The position numbers were made by a program, and so were the translations under genes. This document shows positions 15,258 to 24,427 of a DNA stretch of 49,214 bases, piece after piece (the stretch's first letter is position 1; each line of letters starts with the position of its first letter). Source of the stretch: Candidatus Rokuibacteriota bacterium (lineage in GTDB: Bacteria > Methylomirabilota > Methylomirabilia > Rokubacteriales > CSP1-6); contig QHSP01000053.1 of the NCBI GenBank assembly GCA_003220495.1, positions 1 through 49,214 on the forward strand, written 5' to 3'. The notes beneath the pieces are model-generated. The model did no database searches, was not told where the DNA came from, and saw only the letters and a program-made list of their open reading frames with translations.

Positions 15258-16808
15258 ATGTCGAGGCTCACCCCGTTCGCCGCGGCGCTGGTCATCGTGC
15301 TGCACGCCACTTCGATCTCGGCGCAGACGCCGCGCGATGTGCTCGTGGTCGGTATGGAGGCCGAGCCGCCCGGCCTCGACCCCGGGCAGGCGCTCGGCAT
15401 CCACACCTTGCGGGTGACCGCCGAGATCTTCGAGACGCTCGTCGCCACCGCCCCTGACAGCACCGACACCGTCCCCGGCCTCGCGGAGTCGTGGACCACG
15501 TCGGCCGATGGCCTGGCCTGGACGTTCAAGCTACGCAAGGGCGTCCGTTTTCACGACGGGACGGCGCTCGACGCCAACGCGGTCAAGTTCACCTTCGATC
15601 GCATCATCGATCCTTCGCATCCGCACGCGAAGAGCGGCAAGTGGACGTTCGTCACCGGCTATCTCTCGAGCGTGAAGGCGGTCGAGGTGCTCGATCCACA
15701 GACCGTCCAGCTGCAGCTGAAGTATCCGACGGGCTCGCTGCTGGCCCTACTCGCGCTGCCGAACTGCGCGATCGTCAGCCCGACGGCCTTCGCGAAATCA
15801 CCGGCCGACTTCGACGCCAAGCCCGTCGGCAGCGGCCGCTACAAGGTCGAGTCCTGGGAGCGCGGCAGCCGCCTCGTGCTGCGCCGCAACGACGACTACT
15901 GGGGCTCGAAAGGCAAGCCGCAGACCCTGGTCTATCGAGGCCTCGCCGAAGCCAACGCCCGCGTCGCCGAGCTGCTCACGGGCGGCGTCGATCTGATCCT
16001 GCCGATCCCGCCCGATTTCGTCGCGCGACTCGAGAAGACGTCCGGCGTCACGGTGCACAAGGCGCCGGGGCTCACGGTCTGGTACGTGGGCTTCAACGTC
16101 GAGAAGAAGCCCTTCACCGATCGCCGCGTGCGCCAGGCCTTCAGCCACGCCGTGAACCGCGAGGCGATCACCCGCGACATCCTCAAGGGCACGGGCATCC
16201 CCGCGATCGGTCCGCTGCTCCCGGGCACCTGGGCGTTCGAGCCGAACGTGCGCAAGTACCCGTACGACGCCGCGGCCGCCCGGAAGCTGCTCGCCGAGGC
16301 CGGCTATCCCAACGGCCTCGAGACGGACCTGTGGGTGCCGGAGTCCGGCTCCGGAATGCAGGCGCCGGTCGAGATGGCGACGGTGATCCAGGCGAACCTG
16401 GCGGCCGTGGGCGTCAAGGCGCAGCTGAAGACGTTCGAGTGGGGCTCCTATCTCGGCAAGGTGCGCGCCGAGGCGCCGGCGCTGTTCGCGCTCTCCTGGT
16501 TCTTGAAGTCGGAGGATCCCGACCTCTCGATGTACCCGCTCTTCTACTCGAAGAATCAGCCGCTGCCGAACCGGTCGAACTACAACAACTCCGAGGTCGA
16601 CCAGCTCCTCGTCCAGGCCCGTCAGACCGGCGACCGCGCCCGGCGCGTCGAGCTCTACCGCCGAGCGCAACGGGTGATCGTCGAGGACGCGCCCATGGTC
16701 TTCGTCGACCACGAGGTCCAGGTCGTCGCCACCCGCGCGGGCGTGAAGGGCTTCCGGCTCCATCCCAGCGGCTTCGATCTGCGCGTGGAGAACGTGACGA
16801 AGGAGTAG
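15258..16808 (+). CDS. ABC transporter substrate-binding protein (peptide/nickel family 5)
   Basis: A 516-residue periplasmic binding protein of the SBP_bac_5 family (oligopeptide, dipeptide or nickel uptake). The signal peptide spans 1-22 (cleavage after ISA). The mature start DVLVVGMEAEPPGLDPGQAL, then TFKLRKGVRFHDGTALDANAVKFTFDR in pieces, and the later VRQAFSHAVNREAI and YDAAAARKLLAEAGYPNG are family signatures. GAGAGG precedes the ATG. No permease or ATPase gene lies next to it, so it is an orphan that must use components encoded elsewhere. The ligand cannot be told from sequence. Confidence 0.9.
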   Translation: MSRLTPFAAALVIVLHATSISAQTPRDVLVVGMEAEPPGLDPGQALGIHTLRVTAEIFETLVATAPDSTDTVPGLAESWTTSADGLAWTFKLRKGVRFHDGTALDANAVKFTFDRIIDPSHPHAKSGKWTFVTGYLSSVKAVEVLDPQTVQLQLKYPTGSLLALLALPNCAIVSPTAFAKSPADFDAKPVGSGRYKVESWERGSRLVLRRNDDYWGSKGKPQTLVYRGLAEANARVAELLTGGVDLILPIPPDFVARLEKTSGVTVHKAPGLTVWYVGFNVEKKPFTDRRVRQAFSHAVNREAITRDILKGTGIPAIGPLLPGTWAFEPNVRKYPYDAAAARKLLAEAGYPNGLETDLWVPESGSGMQAPVEMATVIQANLAAVGVKAQLKTFEWGSYLGKVRAEAPALFALSWFLKSEDPDLSMYPLFYSKNQPLPNRSNYNNSEVDQLLVQARQTGDRARRVELYRRAQRVIVEDAPMVFVDHEVQVVATRAGVKGFRLHPSGFDLRVENVTKE

Positions 16809-16909
16809 CGGCGAGTCGCCGGCGCGCCGTACCCGCACGGAGACGTTGAGCAGTGGTCGCCGTTGCCGTATCGTGGCGGCAACGATGAAGGCATCGGAGG
16901 ACACGAACG

Positions 16910-17431
16910 ATGGACGAGATGAAAGCCGTCGATCTCGGTCAGGTGATGAGCACGATCCGCGCCTCGGGCCGGCCCAACACCGTGCTGTGGCAAGCACCCG
17001 ATAGCGTCGCTTTCGTCGCGCGGGGCCGCGAGTTCCGCAGCGAGTTCCACAGCGACCCAAGCGACGAGGTCATGTACATGATCAAGGGCGACATGAACCT
17101 GCACTACCGGACTCCGGAGGGCGACGAAAAGATCGCCGTGATCCGGGAAGGCCAGATCGTCTATTGCCCGGCGGGCACGCCTCACTCGCCGCGATTCTCA
17201 CCCGACGCGTTCGTGCTCGTGCTCGAGCGCAAGCGGCGGGCCGGCGAGAGCGATCGCTTCACGTGGTACTGCGACAAGTGCGGTGCTCAATTGCATCAGA
17301 GCGTCAAGCAGGTCGCCGACTACCGCGAGGATCCCGTGTCGCGCGCCTATGAGGAGTTCTACGGCTCCGAAGCCCATCGGACATGCAGCCGCTGCGGCCA
17401 CGTGACTCCGCGCCCTCCGCAAAGATCCTGA
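16910..17431 (+). CDS. 3-hydroxyanthranilate 3,4-dioxygenase-like cupin
   Basis: A 173-residue cupin closely resembling bacterial 3-hydroxyanthranilate 3,4-dioxygenase, which opens 3-hydroxyanthranilate to 2-amino-3-carboxymuconate semialdehyde using Fe(II). Expected iron ligands are present as His47, Glu53 and His92, with substrate-binding Arg43 and Arg95. The C-terminal rubredoxin-like iron site is intact as Cys121-x-x-Cys124 and Cys159-x-x-Cys162, as in the bacterial enzymes. Length matches (about 174). It stands alone between the binding protein and a converging amidase. An ACMSD-like amidohydrolase lies 4 kb downstream, which would fit the next step of the kynurenine/2-nitrobenzoate route, though that enzyme's assignment is loose. 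Confidence 0.85.
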   Translation: MDEMKAVDLGQVMSTIRASGRPNTVLWQAPDSVAFVARGREFRSEFHSDPSDEVMYMIKGDMNLHYRTPEGDEKIAVIREGQIVYCPAGTPHSPRFSPDAFVLVLERKRRAGESDRFTWYCDKCGAQLHQSVKQVADYREDPVSRAYEEFYGSEAHRTCSRCGHVTPRPPQRS

Positions 17432-17469
17432 ACCGCTGGAAGAGCTGAATATCGAGGCGATGCGCCCGA

Positions 17470-18867
17470 TCAGGGCTCCGGCGGCCTGCGCGTCTTCCAG
17501 CTCGTGGCCTGCTCGTAGACCCAGCCGATGCGCAGCGCCGTCGCTTCTTCCCCGGCGTGACAGAGAATCTGGAGCGACAGCGGCATGCCGTCCGTCGAAA
17601 ACCCGCTGGGGACGGCAAGGCCGCAGAGACCGAGGTAGTTGCCCGGCCGCGTGAAGTGGGCCGCCGTGCCCGACTGATCGGCGCGATCGATCGGAATCGC
17701 CGCGGTCCGCGCCGTCGGCGTCAGGATGGCGTCGACGCCGCCGAGGGCCGTGGCGAATTCGCGCACGTGCTCCTGGCGCTGCGCCAGCGCGAGCAAGTAG
17801 TCACGCGCGGAGATGGTTTTCCCGAGCTGGATGCGCGGTCGCACGTGCGGATCCGTCGGGAGCGTCGGATCGTCGACCAGATGGCCGACGAAGCGATAGC
17901 CCTCGGCGCCGATGATGGTGCCCGTGGCCGCGGCGTAGTCCGCCAGGCGGCGGGGGAACTCGACGCGGATGATCTGGGCGCCGAGCCCGGCGAGCGTGCT
18001 CACCGCGGTGTCGTACGCGGCCAGCACTTCTTTCTCGACGCCTGTCCGCTCGACGTCGGGCAAGACGGCGAGCCGCAGTCCCGCAACGCCGCGGTGGAGT
18101 GCGGGCAGCGGGTCGACCGGAGGCCACGCGAGGGTCTGCGGATCCCGTGGATCGGGGCCGCTCAGCGCGCGGTAGATGAACGCCGCGTCCTCGACCGAGC
18201 GCGCGAGCGGGCCCGGCGTGTCGAGCGTCGAGCTGAGCGGAAGGACTCCGTACGTGCTGATCCGGCCGGCCGTCACCTTGAGCCCGACGATCCCGCACCA
18301 GGCCGCAGGAATCCTGACGGAGCCGCCCGTATCGGTGCCGATCGCGACGGGCGCCAGCCCGGCGGAGACGGCGACTCCCGAGCCGCTGGACGAGCCGCCC
18401 GGCGTACGATGAACCGCGAGATCCCACGGATTGCGCGGCGTGCCCATGTGCGTGTTCGTGCCCCAGCTGCCCATGGCGAACTCGACCGTGTGCGTCTTGC
18501 CGAGCACGATCATCCCGGCGGCGATGAGGCGCTGGGCGAGCGTCGCGGTGACCGGCGACACGCGCTCGGCCCACACCTTCGACCCGCCAGTGGTGACACG
18601 ACCCTGGAGATCGACCAGGTCCTTGAGGGCGATCGGGACGCCGTGGAGCGGCCCGATGCGATGGCCGGACCGGATGGCCTTGTCGGCGGCCTCGGCGGCC
18701 AGCCGCGCGTCGGCGTCGTAGACCGCGATGAACGCATGCAGCGTCGGGTTGCGCCGGCGGATCCGCTCGAGCAGCGCCTCGACGACGTCGACCGGCGACA
18801 GCGTCTTCGCCTCGAACGCCCGGGACAGCTCCGCGACCGTTGCCCACACAGGATCGATCGTCGCCAT
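17470..18867 (-). CDS. amidase (amidase signature family)
   Basis: A 465-residue amidase of the GatA/AtzF type, hydrolysing C-N bonds through a Ser-cisSer-Lys triad. The catalytic Lys is in GVPIALKDLVD (about 82), the bridging Ser in the glycine/serine-rich TPGGSSSGSGVAVSAG (about 153-168), and the nucleophile Ser in GTDTGGSVRIPAAWCG (about 175-190). Full length. ATG 18867 is clear. It converges on the 3-hydroxyanthranilate dioxygenase-like gene and diverges from an FAD oxidoreductase with 128 bases between, a likely shared promoter region. No GatB or GatC lies alongside, so it is a metabolic amidase, not part of Gln-tRNA amidation. Confidence 0.9.
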   Translation of the reverse strand: MATIDPVWATVAELSRAFEAKTLSPVDVVEALLERIRRRNPTLHAFIAVYDADARLAAEAADKAIRSGHRIGPLHGVPIALKDLVDLQGRVTTGGSKVWAERVSPVTATLAQRLIAAGMIVLGKTHTVEFAMGSWGTNTHMGTPRNPWDLAVHRTPGGSSSGSGVAVSAGLAPVAIGTDTGGSVRIPAAWCGIVGLKVTAGRISTYGVLPLSSTLDTPGPLARSVEDAAFIYRALSGPDPRDPQTLAWPPVDPLPALHRGVAGLRLAVLPDVERTGVEKEVLAAYDTAVSTLAGLGAQIIRVEFPRRLADYAAATGTIIGAEGYRFVGHLVDDPTLPTDPHVRPRIQLGKTISARDYLLALAQRQEHVREFATALGGVDAILTPTARTAAIPIDRADQSGTAAHFTRPGNYLGLCGLAVPSGFSTDGMPLSLQILCHAGEEATALRIGWVYEQATSWKTRRPPEP

Positions 18868-18995
18868 CTCAGTGGCCTCCCGCGCCGCGGAGATCGGACC
18901 ATCCCGCGGCGCCGCGCGCCATGATCGCCGTCTTGCCGCGCCGGTTCAAGCGGCTTTCGGTTGAGCCCGCCCAACGCTTGCCGTATGGTGGCGGC

Positions 18996-20153
18996 GTGGC
19001 GGAAACCGCGGAGGTCGTGATCGTCGGCGCCGGCATCATGGGCGTGAGCACGGCGTACCATCTGGCCCGGCTCGGCGTGGGCCCGGTGGTCGTGCTCGAG
19101 CGCGACACCGTCTGCTCCGGCTCGACGGCGCTTGCGAGCGGCGGCATTCGCCACCAGTACGCCAACCGCCTGGGTGTCGAGCTGACCACGCACAGCATCG
19201 TCACGTATGAGCGCTTCAAGGACGAGTTCGGCGTCGATCCCAACTTCCGCCAGCACGGCTACCTGATCCTGATCGGGAGCGAGGACGAGCTGGCGATAGC
19301 GCGTCGCAGCGTCGCGCTCCAGCGGAGCCTCGGTGTGCACGTCGAGCTGCTCGACGCCGCGGCGACGCGCGCGCTGTGCCCCTATCTCAACACCGACGAT
19401 CTGCTCGGCGCCACCTACACGCCGCGCGACGGCTACGCCGACCCGTACCTCTGCGCGACCGCGATCGCGGCCCGCGCGCGCGATCTCGGCGTGACGATCA
19501 AGCAGCAGCACGAGGTGCGCGGCTTCGTGCGGCACGGCGATCGGGTGCTCGGCGTCACCACGGCGGCGGGCTCGTACGAGGCAGGCGCCACCGTCATCGC
19601 GACGGGCGCCTGGTCGGGAGTCGTCGGTCGGCTCGCCGGCGTCGACGTTCCCGTGAGCCCGCACCGGCGTCACAAGTTCATGACCGCCCCGTTCCCGGCC
19701 TCGCGGATCCCCGCGGCGACCCCGTTCATCATCGACCCGCACACGAGCTTCTCCCTGCGCCGCGAGGGCCCTGGGCTCTTGCTCGGCCACGGGCGGCGCG
19801 ACGAGCCCGACGGCTTCAGCACCGAGATCGACCGGAGCCTCGAGCCCGCGCTGATCGAGCGCGCGATCCATCGCGCCCCGGCCCTGGCCGATGCCGAGCT
19901 GATGCGGGCGTGGGCCGGGCTCTACGAGATGACGCCCGACCAGACCGGCATCGTCAGCGCCGTGCCCGGCGTCACCGCGCTTCACGTCATCGCGGGCTTC
20001 AGCGGCCACGGCTTCATGCACGGCCCGATCGCCGGCCAGCTCATGGCCGAGCTACTCGCGCACGGTCACGCCGTGACGATGGACGCCGGCCCGCTGGACA
20101 TGGGCCGCTTCGCGCGCGGGGAAGCCCACGTCGAGCCGCTCACCTTCGTCTGA
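18996..20153 (+). CDS. FAD-dependent oxidoreductase (DAO/sarcosine oxidase type)
   Basis: A 385-residue flavoprotein of the D-amino-acid oxidase superfamily (sarcosine oxidase or dimethylglycine dehydrogenase-like), which oxidises secondary or tertiary amines. The FAD-binding betaalphabeta motif VVIVGAGIMGVSTAYHLARL is at residues 8-27, followed by the acidic ribose binder LERD. The second FAD region is TVIATGAWSG, and the C-terminal FSGHGFMHGP contacts flavin. GTG 18996 is chosen since the Rossmann motif begins 7 codons later; the GTG context lacks a strong Shine-Dalgarno. An M20-type hydrolase starts 30 bases downstream, probably in the same operon. Sarcosine- or betaine-type chemistry would fit with the Grd genes 8-15 kb away, but that is speculation. 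Confidence 0.88.
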   Translation: MAETAEVVIVGAGIMGVSTAYHLARLGVGPVVVLERDTVCSGSTALASGGIRHQYANRLGVELTTHSIVTYERFKDEFGVDPNFRQHGYLILIGSEDELAIARRSVALQRSLGVHVELLDAAATRALCPYLNTDDLLGATYTPRDGYADPYLCATAIAARARDLGVTIKQQHEVRGFVRHGDRVLGVTTAAGSYEAGATVIATGAWSGVVGRLAGVDVPVSPHRRHKFMTAPFPASRIPAATPFIIDPHTSFSLRREGPGLLLGHGRRDEPDGFSTEIDRSLEPALIERAIHRAPALADAELMRAWAGLYEMTPDQTGIVSAVPGVTALHVIAGFSGHGFMHGPIAGQLMAELLAHGHAVTMDAGPLDMGRFARGEAHVEPLTFV

Positions 20154-20183
20154 TCTGCGCCGTGATGGCTCGTGAGTCGCGGG

Positions 20184-21458
20184 ATGGATGACTCGACGCG
20201 CGCGGTCCTGAAGCACGTCGACGCGGGTGAGCTGGTCGACCTGGCCAGCGACCTCATCCGCATCCCGAGCTTCAAGACCGAGGAAACGGCGGTCGCGCGG
20301 TTCCTCGAGGCGTTCTTCCGCCGTCGCGGGTACGACGTCGATCTGCAAGAGATCGAGCCGGGCCGCTTCCAGACGATCGCCACTCTTCGCGGCACGGGCG
20401 GCGGGGCGAGCCTCATGCTCAACGGCCACACCGATATCAACGCGCTCACCCGCCGCTGGACGCGCGATCCATGGAGGCCCAGCCTCGAGGGCGATCGCCT
20501 CTACGGGCATGGCGTACAGAACATGAAGGGGGGTCTCGCCAGCATCATCCTGACCGCCGAGGCCGTCCGTCGCTCCGGCGTGCGGCTCGCCGGAGACCTC
20601 GTCGTCGCCTGCGTCGCGGGCGAGACCCAGGGGGGCGAGGGCACGCACTATCTGATGCAGAGCGGTCTGCGCACCGACGCCGCGGTGGTCGCCGAGCCGT
20701 TCGGCGCCGACAACCTCGTCACGGTGCACGCGGGCATCGTGCACATGGCGATTCACGCGTACGGGGTGACCGGGCACATCGGGCGCCTCGAGGGCACGGT
20801 GAACGCGGTGCAGAAGATGACGGCGATCGTCCGCGCACTCGGGCACGTGGAGTTTCGCCATACGCCGAGGCCCGACCTGCCCGCGTTCCCGCGACTCAAC
20901 GTCGGGAGCATCCTCGGCGGCCGCGGCCAGGACTACGTGCTCGTGGAGCCGCCGTACGTCCCCGATCTGTGTACGATCCTGGTGGACGTTCACTTCGTGC
21001 CGGGGCAAACGGTCGACGGCATCGTCGCCGACATCCGCCGGGCCCTCGATCCGATCGCCGTCAGCGATCCCGATCTCCGCTACGAGATCGAGATCCCGCC
21101 GCCGGCCAGCTTCAAGGGGCGCCGGCGGCTCGTGATGGACCCGTTCGACATGCCGACCGACGCGCCGATCGTGCACGCGGTGGCGCGGAGCTATCGCGCC
21201 GTGACCGGCCAGGAGCCGAAGGCGATTGGCACCGTGCTGCCACACTCGTACAGCGCGGACGACACGTGCCATCTCTGGAAGGCCGGCATCCCGTGTCTGC
21301 TCTACGGCCCTGCGACGATCCGTGGCAACGCGGACGAGGACGACGCCTGCGTGCTCGTGAGCGAGATGGAAAGGGTCACGCGCGTGCTGGCGGTGACCGC
21401 GGTCGACGTGTGCCGGCGCAAGCCGGCGGAGCTGGCGCTTACGTTGCCGCCGCGCTAG
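20184..21458 (+). CDS. M20 (ArgE/DapE-type) hydrolase with altered metal ligands
   Basis: About 424 residues; ATG 20184 is used, with GTG 20172 in frame upstream. The fold is that of M20 deacylases and carboxypeptidases: NGHTDIN near residue 86 supplies the first metal His and catalytic Asp. The next motif, normally GxxDMKGG with the bridging Asp, is GVQNMKGGLAS here (Asn for Asp). The usual DEE is GETQGG (Asp-Glu-Glu to Gly-Glu-Thr), and the late HxxDE region reads RGNADED. Several metal ligands are thus replaced, so zinc-dependent hydrolysis in the standard way is doubtful. The gene lies between an amine oxidase-like flavoprotein and an amidohydrolase on one strand. Confidence 0.8.
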   Translation: MDDSTRAVLKHVDAGELVDLASDLIRIPSFKTEETAVARFLEAFFRRRGYDVDLQEIEPGRFQTIATLRGTGGGASLMLNGHTDINALTRRWTRDPWRPSLEGDRLYGHGVQNMKGGLASIILTAEAVRRSGVRLAGDLVVACVAGETQGGEGTHYLMQSGLRTDAAVVAEPFGADNLVTVHAGIVHMAIHAYGVTGHIGRLEGTVNAVQKMTAIVRALGHVEFRHTPRPDLPAFPRLNVGSILGGRGQDYVLVEPPYVPDLCTILVDVHFVPGQTVDGIVADIRRALDPIAVSDPDLRYEIEIPPPASFKGRRRLVMDPFDMPTDAPIVHAVARSYRAVTGQEPKAIGTVLPHSYSADDTCHLWKAGIPCLLYGPATIRGNADEDDACVLVSEMERVTRVLAVTAVDVCRRKPAELALTLPPR

Positions 21459-21520
21459 GGCCGACCGATGCCATATGATAGGCCGCGTTTCTGGCCAAGA
21501 CTGCTCCCAGGGGGACACCG

Positions 21521-22663
21521 ATGAGCACGCGGGCAGCGTTCGACAGCAGTGCCGCTGGCGTTATGACCGACCTCGCCTTCGTCGAGTGCGAACTTCTCGG
21601 TGCCGCGCGGGCGCGCGGTCGAGCCCAGGCGCCCGCCCGAGGACAGGCGCAGGCGAAGCCGGGCCAGCCGCGCCAGGCGACGGCGGCGGCCGGTCGACGC
21701 CGCGAAGTCGTGGTCGGCGGCCGCCGCGTGAAGACGATCGACGTGCACGCCCATTGCGTGATCCCCGAGGCGTACGCGCTGCTGGGGCTGAAGGTGGACG
21801 ACCATCGCGGGCCAGGGATCGGCGAGGTTGGTCCCCGGCGCATCCGCGAGATGGACGCCCAGGGCATCGATATGGAGGCGCTCAGCATCAACCCAGCCTG
21901 GTATCGGGCCGAGCGAGACCTCGTGACCCAGGTGATCAAGATCCAGAACGAGCGGCTCGCCGAGTTCTGCGGCAAGTACCCGGATCGCTTCGTCGCCTTC
22001 GCCTCGGTCGCGCTGCAGTTTCCCGACCTGGCGGTGCAGCAGCTCGAGGAAGGGGTGAAGAGGCTCGGGCTCCGCGGCGCCGCCGTCGGCGCGAGTGTCG
22101 CGGGCGACGAGTTCTCGGATCCGAAGTTTCATCCGTTCTGGGCCAAGGCCGAGGAGCTCGGAGTCCTGATCTTCATCCATCCTCAGAGCACGCCGGACCT
22201 GGCCAAGCGATTCAAGGGCAACGGCTGGCTCGCGAACACCATCGGCAATCCCCTGGACACCACCATTGCCCTCTCGCACCTGATCTTCGAGGGCACTCTG
22301 GATCGCTTCCCCCGGCTCAAGATCTGCTCGGCTCACGGCGGCGGCTATCTGCCGTCCTACGCGCCGCGCTCGGACAACAGCCTGCGCGTTGCGCCGGACA
22401 TGGACACCGGCATCAAGCTGAAGAAGAAGCCGACGGAGTATCTGAAGACGATGTACTACGACACCCTGGTGTTCACGTCCGAGGCGCTGCGCCACCTGGC
22501 GGCCGAAGTCGGCGTGAGCCAGCTCGTCATCGGCACCGACCATCCGATCCCGTGGCAGGACAAGTCGATCGACCACATCCTCAAGGCGCCGGGCTTCAGC
22601 GACGCCGACCGCCGGGCGATGCTCGGCGAGACGGCGGCGAAGCTGCTGAAGATCAAGCTCTAG
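21521..22663 (+). CDS. ACMSD-like amidohydrolase with degenerate Tat-type leader
   Basis: A 380-residue amidohydrolase of the aminocarboxymuconate-semialdehyde decarboxylase (ACMSD) group. Metal-binding HxH is in IDVHAHC (about 68-74), a further His in IFIHPQ, then AHGGGYLPSY, and the catalytic Asp in IGTDHPIPW. An N-terminal extension of about 65 residues starts MSTRAAFDSSAAGVM and contains AFVECELLGAARA. It looks like a Tat lipoprotein leader in which the second Arg became Ala and acidic residues entered the core. The protein may no longer be exported. It ends 18 bases before the UGSC selenoprotein, so it is very likely co-transcribed with it and may feed it a substrate. Confidence 0.85.
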   Translation: MSTRAAFDSSAAGVMTDLAFVECELLGAARARGRAQAPARGQAQAKPGQPRQATAAAGRRREVVVGGRRVKTIDVHAHCVIPEAYALLGLKVDDHRGPGIGEVGPRRIREMDAQGIDMEALSINPAWYRAERDLVTQVIKIQNERLAEFCGKYPDRFVAFASVALQFPDLAVQQLEEGVKRLGLRGAAVGASVAGDEFSDPKFHPFWAKAEELGVLIFIHPQSTPDLAKRFKGNGWLANTIGNPLDTTIALSHLIFEGTLDRFPRLKICSAHGGGYLPSYAPRSDNSLRVAPDMDTGIKLKKKPTEYLKTMYYDTLVFTSEALRHLAAEVGVSQLVIGTDHPIPWQDKSIDHILKAPGFSDADRRAMLGETAAKLLKIKL

Positions 22664-22681
22664 GCTTACAGGAGACACCGC

Positions 22682-24394
22682 ATGGTCACGCTCGAGTTCC
22701 ACGATCCGTCAGGCGCGATCGAGGTGAAGCAGCCGTTTGCCCCGCGCGTCGCCGCCCTCGTGGGCAAGCGCATCGGCTTCGTCAGCAACGACCAGTGGCA
22801 GGCCTACCGCATGCTGCCACTCTTGAAAAGGCTGCTCGAAGCCGACTTCCCGGGAATCGAGGTGCTGCCGCTCGACGCGTTCCCGCAGGGCAACGCGGTG
22901 ATCGGCTCGGAGGAGACGGCGGCGCAGGTCAAGCAGAGCGGGGTCGACGCCGCCATCATCGGCAACGCGGCCTGAGGGTCCTGCGCCACTGCATGCGGCC
23001 GGGCGGCCGCTAGGCTCGAAGCACAGGGAATTCCGACCGTCACCCTGACCCGCGCGGACTTCGTGGGAGTCATGACGAACGCCGTCGCCGGTCTCGGGCT
23101 GGCGCCGGACGCGTCGATGGTGACCTTCCCCATCGAGATGTTCCTGCCGGGCAGCGACATCTCGCCGGTCGAGGCGCGCAAGCGCGAGTTCTACGACGGG
23201 TTGACGCGCTGGCGCTCGGCCTTCGGCGGCGACGGCGCGGCCCAGGCGCCGACGATCAAGGTGCAGAGCGCGAGCATGGAAGAGGCGTTCTCGCGAGCGA
23301 ACCATCTGATGCTCGCGAACCGCTGGGGCGATGGTCTTCCGGTCTGGCCGCCGACGCGCGAGCGCGTCGACTGGATCCTCCGCGGCGCCGCGCAGCCGCG
23401 CGGACGCCGGGTCGGCATCTTCCCGCCCCGCGGCGGCGTGACCACGATCGAGACGTGCGCCATCGCGCTGGCGATGGCGGGCGGACGGCCGGAGTATCTG
23501 CCGGTGCTCGTGGCTGCGGTCGACGCGTTCCTCGATCCGGAGTCAGGAAGCGCGCAGCTCCAGGCCGCGTCCGGCAGTGCCTTCCCGGTCGTGATCGTCA
23601 ACGGGCCCATCGGCGCCCAGATCCGGCTGAACGCCGGCTTCGGCTGCCTCGGTCCAGATCCCCAGCGGCCGGCCGGCGCCAGCATCGGCCGTGCGCTGCG
23701 TCTGTTGCAGCAGAACGTCGGCGGTGCGCTGCCGGGCATCGGCACCATGGCCAACTACGGCGGCGTGCGCTACACGAACGTCGTCTTCGCGGAAGACGAG
23801 GCGAACCTGCCACCGGGCTGGGCGCCACACGCGACCGAGCGTCACGCCTTCGCACGGGGCCAGAGCTCGATCTCGCTCGCGTTCGCGAACGGGGCCACCA
23901 ACATCCGCCGGCGCGGCGCGAAGAAGGAGACGCCCGAGGAAGACGCCCTGCAGGGCATGTACCGCATGGCCGACTTCATGCGCGTGCCCAACATGCCCGG
24001 CCTCGCGGGCTACGAGCGGGGCACCCCGGGCATCCTGATGATCCCGGGTGTGGTGGCGAACACGATGGCCGGTCTCGGCTGGACGAAGGCCTCGATCCGC
24101 GAATTTCTCTGGGAGCACTCGCGCATCCCGACCGAGCACCTGCGCCGCGCGGGGTGTCCGGCGTGGCTCGAGATCGACTCGAGCAAGGTCGTGCGCGAGA
24201 GCATCGCGCTCGATCCGTGGCCGATCACCGCCAGCCCCGACAACTTCATCGTCGTCGTCGCGGGCGGCGGTCATCCGACCAACAGCTACTGGCTCCAGGG
24301 CTACAGCCCGGGTGTCGTCGGGCGCGTGCTCGAGCTGCCGGCGGCGTTTGAGAATCTGCTCGCCGACGCGGAGCGTGATCTGGGACCTTGCTAG
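22682..24394 (+). CDS. UGSC-type selenoprotein (in-frame UGA = Sec98)
   Basis: A 570-residue protein read through TGA at 22973-22975. Upstream codons give a typical alpha/beta domain (VGKRIGFVSNDQWQAY, then AAIIGNAA). Directly after the TGA, the same frame gives GSCATACGRAAARLEAQGIP and continues without a stop to 24394. U98-G-S-C101-x-x-x-C105 matches the family I know as 'UGSC (seleno)protein' and parallels the Sec loop of GrdB (UGxxTxxCG, then LExxGxPTV). The remaining 430 residues have many Gly/Pro-rich segments (GDGLPVWPPTRERV, GFGCLGPDPQRP) of unknown fold. GGAG is 7 bases before the ATG. It follows the ACMSD-like gene by 18 bases. The function of the family is unknown to me; a thiol/selenol redox or reductive step is expected. 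Confidence 0.9.
22973..23010 (+). promoter_or_regulatory. Sec UGA and SECIS-like hairpin in UGSC gene
   Basis: GCGGCC (22995-23000) and GGCCGC (23005-23010) form a perfect 6-bp stem with loop GGGC, starting 20 bases after the UGA and so placing the loop at +26 to +29. Position and G in the loop match bacterial SECIS rules. Confidence 0.7.
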
Positions 24395-24427
24395 TCGCGA
24401 TCTTCAGGCCTCTCATGCTGCGGCTCC

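Noticed and set aside
22682-22975. Separate 97-residue protein ending at TGA
   Set aside because: The frame continues with conserved UGSC-type sequence to 24394, so the TGA is read as Sec, not stop.
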